Source: JBFWPF01 sp050250135
Lineage (GTDB): Bacteria; Chlamydiota; Chlamydiia; Chlamydiales; JAFEGQ01
DNA: 64,000 nt
Reading direction: 5' to 3'
Assembly: GCA_050250135.1 (NCBI GenBank)
Contig: JBFWPF010000006.1
Span: 1-64,000 of the forward strand
In this document: one piece after another, positions 43,428 through 51,963 of the stretch
Layout: the number at the start of each line of letters is the position of its first letter
Numbering within the stretch: position 1 is the first letter of the stretch
Notes under the pieces: generated by a model
Databases searched by the model: none
What the model was told of the DNA's origin: nothing
What the model saw: the letters and a program-made list of their open reading frames with translations, nothing else
Made by a program: the position numbers and the translations under genes

Positions 43428-46408
43428 TCGAGCTCCTCTGGCGTTAAAAAGAGCTTCCCTCCCGCTCCTCCAGCAAAGCCCCGCAGGAAGAGGTAGTAGA
43501 ATCCGGCAAGGGGAGGCCCTCCGATGAGCTGCAGGTAGCGCCTTACCCCTTCTGCATAGAGCTTAGCCTGCAACCCGTAGTCGTGGCGCGCCATCTCCTC
43601 CCACAGAGTCTCCTCCCGGTAGTCGGGGAGCCGATTCGACTTCCAGTCGAGCAGGTAACTTTTCCCCTCATGGACGAAGAAGAGATCGATGATCCCTCCG
43701 ACCATCCCATTGGAAACGGGATAGAGGAAATCCCCCTCCACCATCCGATGGCGCACATCCCGCAGGCAAAACCCTCCCAGATCTCCCCCAAAAGCCCCTT
43801 CGACGATCCGAGCCAGCGTCTCCTCCCACCCCGCAAGGCGCCCCCGCGTAACCCGCCTCACATGGGGGAGTGCTGCTTCCCGCGGCGGTACCTTCTCTAA
43901 CAGCTCGTGGAGAACGAGCCCCGTTTCGGCTCCCGCTGGCAGCTCCTGAAACTCCCCGCTCAAGGTTTCGATCGCTACCGGCTCACCCTCCCCTTGCGCC
44001 AGGCCGGTAAATGACTGGACCAGCTCCAGCTCAACTCTAGGCATCGTCAGACGGGGCCTTTCTACCCCCTCCTCAGCCGGTTTTTCCCGCTTCGCCGGCA
44101 CAATCTCCGGCACCTCAATGTAAAGCGGCTTTACATTTGCCTTATCGAGATAGAGCTGCACCGGTGACCCTTTCTCCTCGGCAACTGGGATATAGACCCG
44201 ATCCTTTGCCCGAGTGACCGCCACATAGAAGAGGCGCATTTTTTCCGCCTCTTCCTCGTCGAGTCGCCGCTGACGCTCCTCTGCACTCCCCCCATCGCCA
44301 CTCCAAAAGGTCTGCCCATCCCGCCTAAACGGAACGAGCCCCCTCCCACCCCCACTCCGCGACGCAAGGCCAAGGGCAAACACCACACCAAACTCAAGCC
44401 CCTTGCTGGCAAAGATCGTCAGCACGTGCACCGCATCAGAGGCATCGAGATCGCGCAAGACCCATCGCTCATCCACGCCCGCTTCTAGCTTATGGAAAAA
44501 AGCGAGCAGATCAGGTGGCTCTGCATCGGCAACCCATGCCGCAAGTTCGTGGAGCAAATTGAGCCGCTCTCCCCTGCTTACGAGCCGCTCCTCAGTCGTG
44601 TGACCCTGCCACTTGCACCGCAGGAGCGCTTCGTAGAAGGGATAAAAACCCCGCTCCTTGAGCACATGGCTTAATGCGTGAAGGTTAGCAAACGCCTCCC
44701 CATCCCATTGGGAGGGAGCTAGCCCGATGAGAGGCGAGGCGAGGGCCGTCCGCCCCTTTAGCCCATCGCCCGGATCAAGCGCTGCTGCCACCACATGGTA
44801 AAGGGGCCAAAATAGCGGATACTCTGCCGGTGCAACGCCCCTTACTGATCGTGTGGGAATCCCCCACTCAGCTAGATGAGCTGCCACCCGCTTCCCCTGA
44901 TACCGATCGGAGACCAGAACGGCAAAATGGGAATAGGGGAGACCATGTTCCTCTACAAGCGTGGTGATCTCCTGTCCGATAAACGGAATCAACTCGCCAA
45001 CCCCTTTCGCGGCAAAGAACTGGACCGCCCCCTCCCGGCTTAAGGCATTGTCCTCCTTTACCCCGGCCTCAACAGCGGGGCACTCGATTCCCTTTCCCCT
45101 CTCTGGCAGCGGTATGGGATCGGTAACCGTCTCGGGCGCAAACAGGGTGTTCAGCCCCTTAACCAGGCCAGGCCTTGAGCGGTAGTTGGTTCCCAGACCA
45201 AAGCGGGCCTCCTCACCGAGCGCCTCCAATGCTGCCAGATAGGCGTAGATATCGGCATTCCGAAAGGCGTAGATCGACTGCTTGGGATCCCCCACGAGAA
45301 TAAGCTGCTGATGGCCAAAAAGGCGCTGCAGGATCGTCCACTGCAGCGGATCGGTATCCTGAAACTCATCGACGATAGCCGTGGTGAATCGGCGACTAAC
45401 AGCCCCGCAGAATTCGGTTTTACGTGTCGCCTTCTCCATCGCCTCAACCATCCCATCAAAGGTCAGGCGGCTCTCCTTAGGGAGACGAAGAGCGAGCCTC
45501 TCCCGCGCTCCAACAGCCATCTGAGCGAGGATCTGCAGGGGGCTTGCGGCCTCCTCATAGAGGGCCGCAACGGGCTCTAACGCCTTTTCAAGCTCACCCC
45601 GCATTCCTTTTGCCTTGAGCTCGCCCCGCACCACCTTTTCCAAGAAGGGATTCCCCTCGGCTACCCACCGATCGAAATCGGCAGAAGAGCTTTTTGCAAA
45701 GGCCTCAAAACTCGCTACCACCTCCGGCTTTAAATTGCCCGACCGATCGGCAAGCCCCTTGTATCCTTTTCCGATTTCGCAGAGCCGCTCTGCCGAAGGG
45801 AGGGGGACCCACACCCGCTCCACCTCCTTTGCCAGCACCTCAAAGGGGCGTGCCGCCACAATCTGACCACTCCTCTCCGCTGCACGGAGGACCTCTCGGG
45901 CGAGCTGATCGGCCTCCCCGCCGGCCCAGCGCAACACCCTTCCCAACTGCCCCTCGCTAAACCTCCCTTCCAAACAGGTGCGGAAGTAGCCCTTAACCAC
46001 CTGGAGCCGCTCCTCTTGAGACACCTCCTCACCCTGCAGGGGCGTCAGATCGGCCTCCACCGGAAAGGCGGTCAACATCTCGTGGCAAAAGCCGTGAAGG
46101 GTAGAGATCTTTGCCTCATCAAAAGCAGCCAGAGCCCGGTGCAAAGGGGCACTCTCAGTCATATACGGCAGGGGATCAGCGATCGCCTTAACCAGCGCCT
46201 CCCGGATCCTCACGCGCAGCTCCCGCGTGGCCGCCTTTGTGAAGGTGACTACCAGAATTTCACCCACCCCTTTTCCGGCGAGCAGGAGGCGGATAAAGAG
46301 GTGCTCGATCGTAAACGTCTTCCCCGTCCCTGCCGACGCCTCCAACAGATAGGAACCGCTCACATCGCGCTTCGGATCGAGAACATCAAATCGCTTCACG
46401 ACAGACAC
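43418..46408 (-). CDS. recB: Exodeoxyribonuclease V beta subunit, RecB
   Basis: 996 residues. UvrD-type helicase with Walker A E-A-S-A-G-T-G-K-T-F near residue 23-32, Q-D-T-D-P-x-Q-W (motif II region with D-E-F-Q-D-T-D), G-D-P-K-Q-S-I-Y-A-F-R (motif III) and L-T-I-F-A-S-K-G-L-E-F (motif V). The C-terminal nuclease core is G-I-I-D-L-F-F followed by L-D-W-K-S-N, matching RecB family D and D-x-K. Shorter than E. coli RecB. Coupled with recC (13-nt overlap) and recD. Confidence 0.95.
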   Translation of the reverse strand: MSVVKRFDVLDPKRDVSGSYLLEASAGTGKTFTIEHLFIRLLLAGKGVGEILVVTFTKAATRELRVRIREALVKAIADPLPYMTESAPLHRALAAFDEAKISTLHGFCHEMLTAFPVEADLTPLQGEEVSQEERLQVVKGYFRTCLEGRFSEGQLGRVLRWAGGEADQLAREVLRAAERSGQIVAARPFEVLAKEVERVWVPLPSAERLCEIGKGYKGLADRSGNLKPEVVASFEAFAKSSSADFDRWVAEGNPFLEKVVRGELKAKGMRGELEKALEPVAALYEEAASPLQILAQMAVGARERLALRLPKESRLTFDGMVEAMEKATRKTEFCGAVSRRFTTAIVDEFQDTDPLQWTILQRLFGHQQLILVGDPKQSIYAFRNADIYAYLAALEALGEEARFGLGTNYRSRPGLVKGLNTLFAPETVTDPIPLPERGKGIECPAVEAGVKEDNALSREGAVQFFAAKGVGELIPFIGQEITTLVEEHGLPYSHFAVLVSDRYQGKRVAAHLAEWGIPTRSVRGVAPAEYPLFWPLYHVVAAALDPGDGLKGRTALASPLIGLAPSQWDGEAFANLHALSHVLKERGFYPFYEALLRCKWQGHTTEERLVSRGERLNLLHELAAWVADAEPPDLLAFFHKLEAGVDERWVLRDLDASDAVHVLTIFASKGLEFGVVFALGLASRSGGGRGLVPFRRDGQTFWSGDGGSAEERQRRLDEEEAEKMRLFYVAVTRAKDRVYIPVAEEKGSPVQLYLDKANVKPLYIEVPEIVPAKREKPAEEGVERPRLTMPRVELELVQSFTGLAQGEGEPVAIETLSGEFQELPAGAETGLVLHELLEKVPPREAALPHVRRVTRGRLAGWEETLARIVEGAFGGDLGGFCLRDVRHRMVEGDFLYPVSNGMVGGIIDLFFVHEGKSYLLDWKSNRLPDYREETLWEEMARHDYGLQAKLYAEGVRRYLQLIGGPPLAGFYYLFLRGFAGGAGGKLFLTPEELEWK
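44119..44135. repeat. 17-bp palindrome TGTAAAGCGGCTTTACA (in recB)
   Basis: Inside recB coding sequence (codons for N-V-K-P-L-Y-I). Inverted repeat of six perfect bases each side around GCGGC; reverse complement of the motif in pbp2. Confidence 0.6.
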
Positions 46409-49044
46409 CCTCCGAAAACCTCAACCACCTCATCCCGCCACCTCCCAATCGCTGCCAGCTGCTCAGGCTGCGTCGGCCAAAGCCACGCCGCCCGCTCCGA
46501 TACCTCTCCTATTTTCCCCTGCACAAGAGCCGCCATCAGATCGGCATGAAGGGGGGCCGGCTCGCTGAGGCACCGGAGGTGGTACCTCAGGTAACGCTTC
46601 AGATGCTCCATCGGCTCTGCGGGGGCTCTCACCCTCTTCCCCTCCTGAACAGAATGGAGCTGCGGCGCATAAGGAAGACGATCCCGCTCCACCAGCGCCG
46701 CTAGCAGGAGCAGGTGGGGATAGGCACGAATCACCCCCCCCTTCGAGAAGAGGACTAACCCCTCATGACTAACAGGTCCCAGCTCTCCCACAATCCTCAC
46801 CCTCAGATCGGCTTCAAGCTCCACCTCAAACCCCTCCACTGGGAGCATCGTGAGCTCACCGCTGATCCGCCCCTTTAACCCCTCTGCCCGCCTCTCCACC
46901 TCTGCTGCTACCGCCTTACCGAACGGGCCCGCTGCCGTTAGCCCCCCTTCAACTCCGGGATGGCCTGCCCTTGCCCAGCTTGCCAGCGTCGCCTCGAGGC
47001 TATCGGGATGGAAGGGCTCCTCATCCTCCAGCACCCCCTCCCGCCGATCGGGATCGATCCCCATCACCTGCCGAAAATAGAGGCGCAAAGGGTCTGTAGC
47101 CGAAAGGCGCAAATCCCGAACATCAAGGGTGATGATCCCTGGAGCCACCTCACGCTTTACCTCTCGCTTTTCTATCTGAACCCCCTTTGGAACGGGCGCC
47201 TCATAGGGCTCTACCCCTACCCCTCCGTAGTGGAGCAGATCGATCAGAAGCGGCGAGGGGCTTTGGGGCTGCCCATCCTCCCGATTGACGCTACAGTAGG
47301 AAAAGGCGATCGCCTCCCGCGTCGAAAAAATTGCCTCCAAAAAGAGGGCCCGGTCAAGGGCGCCCGGTGTTGGAATCGGATCCCGGTAGGACTCAAAGTC
47401 GAAGGGAGAGGGCTCGCCCCGCCGCGGAAAGGCCCCCTCATCCATCCCCAGCAAAAAGAGGGCCCCACATGGCCAGGTCCGCATCGGTAGTAGAGATCCA
47501 CACCGGACCCCATCGAGTCGATTCGGATGGCGATTGGAGCGAACCCCACCCCACCGCTCCTCCAGATAGGGGCGGATCGCCTCAAAGGGATAGAACCGAT
47601 CAGGAGTCAAAGCCGTGGCTAGCGTGATCCCTGGCCCCCTCCCAAAGCAGGCCTCCGCTGTTTGCGCTAGGTAACGCTCCCAATCAGCTAGCTTTCTGGG
47701 CTCAAAAAACCCTAACACACTAGATTCCAATAACTTATAAGAAATTATAAACTTGCCCAACCCCTCCGCCTCAGTCAGGGGGAGAGCCTCCTCCGATGCA
47801 AAGGTGAGGGCCCGGAAGAGGCGATCAAAGCCCCCCTCCCAGCTCGCCACCCCATTATGCCCCTCCAGCACCTCATTGCAGTGCTCCCGATTCCGTCCCC
47901 AGCGGATCCCTGCCAGCCGGATCAGACCGATCTCCTCCCCGCTGAGCCCCTGCTTTTCGGCAAACAACGGGTGGGTGAGGAGGGCCGCCACCCGACTCGC
48001 CTCCCACCGGCTATCCAGCAGAGAGAGTAACCCTAGTAATCCTGCCTCTACACTCTCCGGCGGCGGCCTCCCTATGTCCGAAATCGTATAGGGGATCCCC
48101 TCCCGCTCAAAAATCGCCTCCAAATAGGGGACGTAAGGGGTGATATCGGGCGCCATCACCCTCATCTCCGACGGCTTCATCCCCTGGCGGCAGCGGGCGA
48201 TAATCCCCTCAGCCGCGCACTCCACCTCCTCCCGCCTCGTCTTTGCCGCATAACAGACAAGCCCCCCCTCACCCTGCGGGGGACCGTTTCGCATCAGCAG
48301 AAGATCGCTCTGCACCGAGGCTAGCCGATTCCAAGGGCGCTCCACCGCCGTCCACTCCCCGCCTAGACTCTCCCCGTATTCTGGCCGCTCCACCGCCCCC
48401 TTCGCTACCGGGTAGTACTCCTCCACCTCAAGCTCTGCCTCCTCTACCCCCTTCAAGAGCCGCCTGTGGAGGGTGCCCCAGCTAGCCAGTAGCGGGTGGA
48501 TCTGCTCCAAATCGGTCCAGAACTGGGCACAAGGGGAGAACAGGTAAAAGGTCGAACCGCTTCGCATCAGATGGTGGAAGTAGAGGGGGGGCAGGTGGTT
48601 GAAGCCGAAAACATGGAGCGGACCTTGCACCGACAAGTGGATCCCCGGATGGACCTTCGCCGCTATCTCCTCCAGCGCCCCCTCCCCTCCATAGATCGGC
48701 CATTGCGATAGGGGCCCTGCTAGCGCATAGGCGGTCGGATAGAGCCGCTCCGGATGCCCCTCCAAATAACTGGCTAGCCATCCCCCCTTCAACATTTCGG
48801 CTCCCCGCATCGCCAGCTCAAAGCGGGAGGGGAGGATCCCCTCATGGATCGCCTCCTCCAGAAACAGAAAGCGGACACCCATCACCACCCCAAAGCGGCG
48901 GGCCAGATGGCGGATCAGCTGCTCCTTCACCGCCCCATTGGGGACGACCACGCTGGGCAGATCACATGGCTCCCGCTGCGCAAAGAGATGCTCCCCCAGC
49001 CGATCGGCAAGCCACTCCAGATCTGAGCTCTGATAGGCCTTCAT
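46396..49044 (-). CDS. recC: Exodeoxyribonuclease V gamma subunit, RecC
   Basis: 882 residues from the ATG at 49044, chosen for the GGGAGAGG site just upstream. RecC-like features: M-R-V-M-A-P-D-I-T-P-Y-V-P-Y-L-E-A-I-F near 310, Y-T-I-S-D-I-G, the L-L-G-M-D-E-G-A-F-P-R segment and S-Y-C-S-V-N-R-E-D-G-Q-P-Q-S-P-S. It recognises Chi and holds the complex together. First gene of recC-recB-recD; in Chlamydia recB and recC are adjacent but recD lies elsewhere as I recall. Confidence 0.93.
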   Translation of the reverse strand: MKAYQSSDLEWLADRLGEHLFAQREPCDLPSVVVPNGAVKEQLIRHLARRFGVVMGVRFLFLEEAIHEGILPSRFELAMRGAEMLKGGWLASYLEGHPERLYPTAYALAGPLSQWPIYGGEGALEEIAAKVHPGIHLSVQGPLHVFGFNHLPPLYFHHLMRSGSTFYLFSPCAQFWTDLEQIHPLLASWGTLHRRLLKGVEEAELEVEEYYPVAKGAVERPEYGESLGGEWTAVERPWNRLASVQSDLLLMRNGPPQGEGGLVCYAAKTRREEVECAAEGIIARCRQGMKPSEMRVMAPDITPYVPYLEAIFEREGIPYTISDIGRPPPESVEAGLLGLLSLLDSRWEASRVAALLTHPLFAEKQGLSGEEIGLIRLAGIRWGRNREHCNEVLEGHNGVASWEGGFDRLFRALTFASEEALPLTEAEGLGKFIISYKLLESSVLGFFEPRKLADWERYLAQTAEACFGRGPGITLATALTPDRFYPFEAIRPYLEERWGGVRSNRHPNRLDGVRCGSLLPMRTWPCGALFLLGMDEGAFPRRGEPSPFDFESYRDPIPTPGALDRALFLEAIFSTREAIAFSYCSVNREDGQPQSPSPLLIDLLHYGGVGVEPYEAPVPKGVQIEKREVKREVAPGIITLDVRDLRLSATDPLRLYFRQVMGIDPDRREGVLEDEEPFHPDSLEATLASWARAGHPGVEGGLTAAGPFGKAVAAEVERRAEGLKGRISGELTMLPVEGFEVELEADLRVRIVGELGPVSHEGLVLFSKGGVIRAYPHLLLLAALVERDRLPYAPQLHSVQEGKRVRAPAEPMEHLKRYLRYHLRCLSEPAPLHADLMAALVQGKIGEVSERAAWLWPTQPEQLAAIGRWRDEVVEVFGGCLS

Positions 49045-49103
49045 GCCCTCTCCCTTAAACAGACTACCCGTTATAGTACCCTTCATAACGGGAAAAAGGT
49101 CTA

Positions 49104-50771
49104 GTGCGCCGGTCGATATTCTCCTCCTTTGCCTTTCTGAACGCGACCCAGTTTCTGGGAGCGCTGAACGACAATATCTTCCGTCTCACCACCGTCTTTC
49201 TCGGAATCGGTCTTTTAGGTGAAGGGAAGACCAACTTGATCGTTCTGATCGCCGGCGCCTTCTTTGTCGCCCCCTTTATCCTCTTCTCCCTCCCCTCAGG
49301 AACCTTGGCCGACCGGATCAGCAAACGGACGATACTCGTTGCCATGAAGGGGGCCGAGGTGATTATCATGGCCCTGGGGATGGCCTCCTTCTATTACCAG
49401 ACTCTCTGGGGCGCCTACGCCGTCCTTTTCCTCATGGCCGCCCAGAGCGCCGTTTTTGGCCCCGCCAAATATGGGATCGTTCCTGAACTCGTCAGCCGTG
49501 AAAAGATCGCGATTGCCAACGGTATACTCACAGGCGCCACCGTCATCGCCACCATTCTCGGCGTCCTCCTTGCCTCCCTCCTCACCGATCTCACCCACCG
49601 GAACCTCGTTCTCGTCGGCGCCTTCTGCACAGCCGTTGCCCTCCTCGGTCTCTTCACCAGCCTCGCCATCGAAAAGACACCGCCCGCCGGCTCAACGAGC
49701 AAAATCAACGCCCACCTCTTCTCCCAGATCCTCCGTGTGATGAAACGGGCCCGCGGCGAGAACTACCTCTTCACCTCGATCCTCGGGAGCGCCTACTTCT
49801 ACCTCATCGGCTCCTTTGTCCAGCTCAACAGCCTCCCCTTCACCATCGAAAACCTCGGCCTCACCGACGTCCAGAGCGGCTACCTCTTTTCAGTCGCCGC
49901 CCTTGGCATCGCCGTCGGCGCCTTCCTCGCCGGTAAACTCTCCGGCCGCTACGTCGAGCTCGGCCTCTCCCCTATCACCGGCCTCATCCTGGGCCTCTTT
50001 TTCTGCTTCACTGAGCTTGGCGCCGGCAGCATCATCGCCGCCATCCTCCTTCTCGCCTTCCTCGGCGGCCTAGGCGGGATGTTCCTGGTCCCATTCGATG
50101 CCTACACCCAATCGGCTAGCCTCGACCACGAGCGGGGAGAAAACGTCTCGGCTGCCAACTTCCTCGCCTTTATCGGCGTCCTCCTCTCGGTTGGCCTCTT
50201 CTACCTCTCTTCGACCCTCTTCCACCTCTCCTCTATCGGCTCCTTCCGCGTCATGGGGATCGTCACCATCGCCATCTCCCTCTCCCTCTCCCTCCGCCTT
50301 ACCGACACCTTTGTTCGCCTTGCCGCTCGCCTCCTCCATTTCCGCCCTGCCCACCGCCAAATTCAGGGGGCCGACAAGATCAGCCACCACCACCCCACCC
50401 TCTTCCTTTGCTCCACCCCTACTCCCGAAGCTGGCCTCCTCTTTATGATTATCCTTCAGCAGCGCTACATGCGCCTAGTCATTGAGGAGCCCGAGAAGCC
50501 CTCCCCTCTTTTCCGTTTTGTCTGCCGCCTAGCCAAGGTCGGCTTCTACCAAGGGGCGATCACCCCCGGCGGCCCAGTCGGCCCAAAGGCGGCTCTCTGG
50601 CTGAAGCGGGGCTATTCGGTTGCTCTCCTCCCCCGCAAACCCGAATCGATCAGCCTAGCGTCTCTAGCGCAAACCCTTGCTAAGGAGCGCCACGTCGACC
50701 TTCTCCACATCCGTCTCACCGCCAAAGGGCCGGGCCGATGGGCCCCCCCTATGCGGGCCGTGATTAGCTGA
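49104..50771 (+). CDS. LplT/YgeD-type major facilitator with acyltransferase-like C-terminal region
   Basis: 555 residues, GTG start with GGGAAAAAGG upstream. About 12 membrane segments (to ~400). The opening F-L-N-A-T-Q-F-L-G-A-L-N-D-N-I-F-R matches lysophospholipid transporters (LplT) and the fused LplT-Aas proteins. The ~145-residue soluble tail (R-Q-I-Q-G-A-D-K-I; K-R-G-Y-S-V-A-L-L-P-R-K-P) resembles a worn PlsC acyltransferase domain without an H-x4-D motif. Possibly moves host lysophospholipids or acylates poorly. It is divergent from recC, the arrangement recalled for Chlamydia (recB-recC-ygeD). Confidence 0.85.
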   Translation: MRRSIFSSFAFLNATQFLGALNDNIFRLTTVFLGIGLLGEGKTNLIVLIAGAFFVAPFILFSLPSGTLADRISKRTILVAMKGAEVIIMALGMASFYYQTLWGAYAVLFLMAAQSAVFGPAKYGIVPELVSREKIAIANGILTGATVIATILGVLLASLLTDLTHRNLVLVGAFCTAVALLGLFTSLAIEKTPPAGSTSKINAHLFSQILRVMKRARGENYLFTSILGSAYFYLIGSFVQLNSLPFTIENLGLTDVQSGYLFSVAALGIAVGAFLAGKLSGRYVELGLSPITGLILGLFFCFTELGAGSIIAAILLLAFLGGLGGMFLVPFDAYTQSASLDHERGENVSAANFLAFIGVLLSVGLFYLSSTLFHLSSIGSFRVMGIVTIAISLSLSLRLTDTFVRLAARLLHFRPAHRQIQGADKISHHHPTLFLCSTPTPEAGLLFMIILQQRYMRLVIEEPEKPSPLFRFVCRLAKVGFYQGAITPGGPVGPKAALWLKRGYSVALLPRKPESISLASLAQTLAKERHVDLLHIRLTAKGPGRWAPPMRAVIS

Positions 50772-50772
50772 T

Positions 50773-50931
50773 ACCCCTGATTGCGACCTATCGTCTTGAG
50801 GGGGCGGCAGGGGGTGGCAAGATGGTGTACATCGTGACGAGGCAGGGTTTATCAACCCGGGTGAGGAGGGATGTCCTCCAGATGGCCACCCTCTGTCGAT
50901 GCCCTCAGGACGATAGGTCGCAATCAGGGGT
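50773..50931 (+). repeat. 159-bp palindromic repeat, copy 2
   Basis: Starts one base after the stop codon of the transporter gene. Terminal inverted repeats ACCCCTGATTGCGACCTATC and its complement are nearly perfect; inner arms GGTGGC/GCCACC pair. Central hairpin GGGTT-TATC-AACCC. It occupies most of the gap to the porin-like gene. Confidence 0.92.
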
Positions 50932-50951
50932 ATTAACCGCCCCCTTACACC

Positions 50952-51932
50952 TTAGAAACTCAAGATCAACTTTCCTTCGATAGCTGAGCTCGAGTGGTCT
51001 CCCTTGAAGTGATGGGAGAGCCGCTCCGAATGCTGCAGCTTAAGCTTAGCCGAGAAGTTGTCGGTAAACGCATAGCCGACCTCGGAGAGCGGGCCCCAGA
51101 AGTTGGTGCCGGTCGCATCATCCTTGTAGAGAGCATTGGCCTCGACAGCCCGTAGCTCAACCTTCGCCGACCAGTTCCCCTGCTTCTGCACATTGCCAAC
51201 CTGGACGCCGATGTAGCCGGCCGACCGGTGGCTGCTCGCCGCGGGGTTGATCAGGTAGGCGGCATAGGTTCGCCCCTTAGGGACGAGCCAAAAGCCGGGA
51301 AAGCGGTAGCCCGCTAGGAGCTGAATGGGCTGCTTGTGGGAATCCCAGTAGGTCATCGAGACCCGGGTGTAGGCGCCGGTCCCCCAGATTCCGTCGAGTC
51401 CGGTCATGGCAATGCCGCCGAACCGCTGATGGTCAAGGTCGACCACCATCGGCCCCCCTTGCGCCACAAAGGTCCCATAGCGACCAACAGGGCGGGAGTA
51501 CTCGGAGTAGAACCCATCAAAATCGTGGTTAAATTGGACGGCCGATTCGAAGTGGTCGCAGAGAGGCTGCCTACCAAGCTCCCCATACCAACGGGTCGCC
51601 CCATTCTCATAAAAATCTTTACCAACCAGTGCTTGCTCGAGGGTAATCGCCTCGGAGGCCTTCACGGTCCCAATTTTGTTGGCCACTTTAACCTTGGCGC
51701 TGGCCCAGTTCCCCTGGTCCTTCACATAGGCATTAAAGGTCGCCTCAAAATTGGCCTTGTCCTCGTTTTGCCAGGCCAGGCGGGACGGGTTGCCCGCGTC
51801 TGCCTTCTCTTCCCCCCTCTTGGTGAGGTGTTTTCCCGCAATCTTGACATCCCCGTTAAAGGTAAATTGTTCGGGTGCAGCATAAGCGGCCGTTGCGAAA
51901 AGCAGAGCGGCGAGAAGGGCAAAGTTCTTCAT
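50952..51932 (-). CDS. Porin-like outer-membrane protein
   Basis: 326 residues with a signal peptide (M-K-N-F-A-L-L-A-A-L-L-F-A-T-A-A-Y-A-A-P). Amphipathic beta-strands, many aromatics and a C-terminal ...G-K-L-I-L-S-F with terminal Phe indicate a barrel. The N-terminal region includes T-F-N-G-D-V-K-I-A-G-K-H-L. It could act as a general porin in place of MOMP, which is absent from the ompA locus here. No close family recognised. Confidence 0.8.
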   Translation of the reverse strand: MKNFALLAALLFATAAYAAPEQFTFNGDVKIAGKHLTKRGEEKADAGNPSRLAWQNEDKANFEATFNAYVKDQGNWASAKVKVANKIGTVKASEAITLEQALVGKDFYENGATRWYGELGRQPLCDHFESAVQFNHDFDGFYSEYSRPVGRYGTFVAQGGPMVVDLDHQRFGGIAMTGLDGIWGTGAYTRVSMTYWDSHKQPIQLLAGYRFPGFWLVPKGRTYAAYLINPAASSHRSAGYIGVQVGNVQKQGNWSAKVELRAVEANALYKDDATGTNFWGPLSEVGYAFTDNFSAKLKLQHSERLSHHFKGDHSSSAIEGKLILSF

Positions 51933-51963
51933 TCGAAATCCCGTGCGTTAATGGGCAGGCCCA

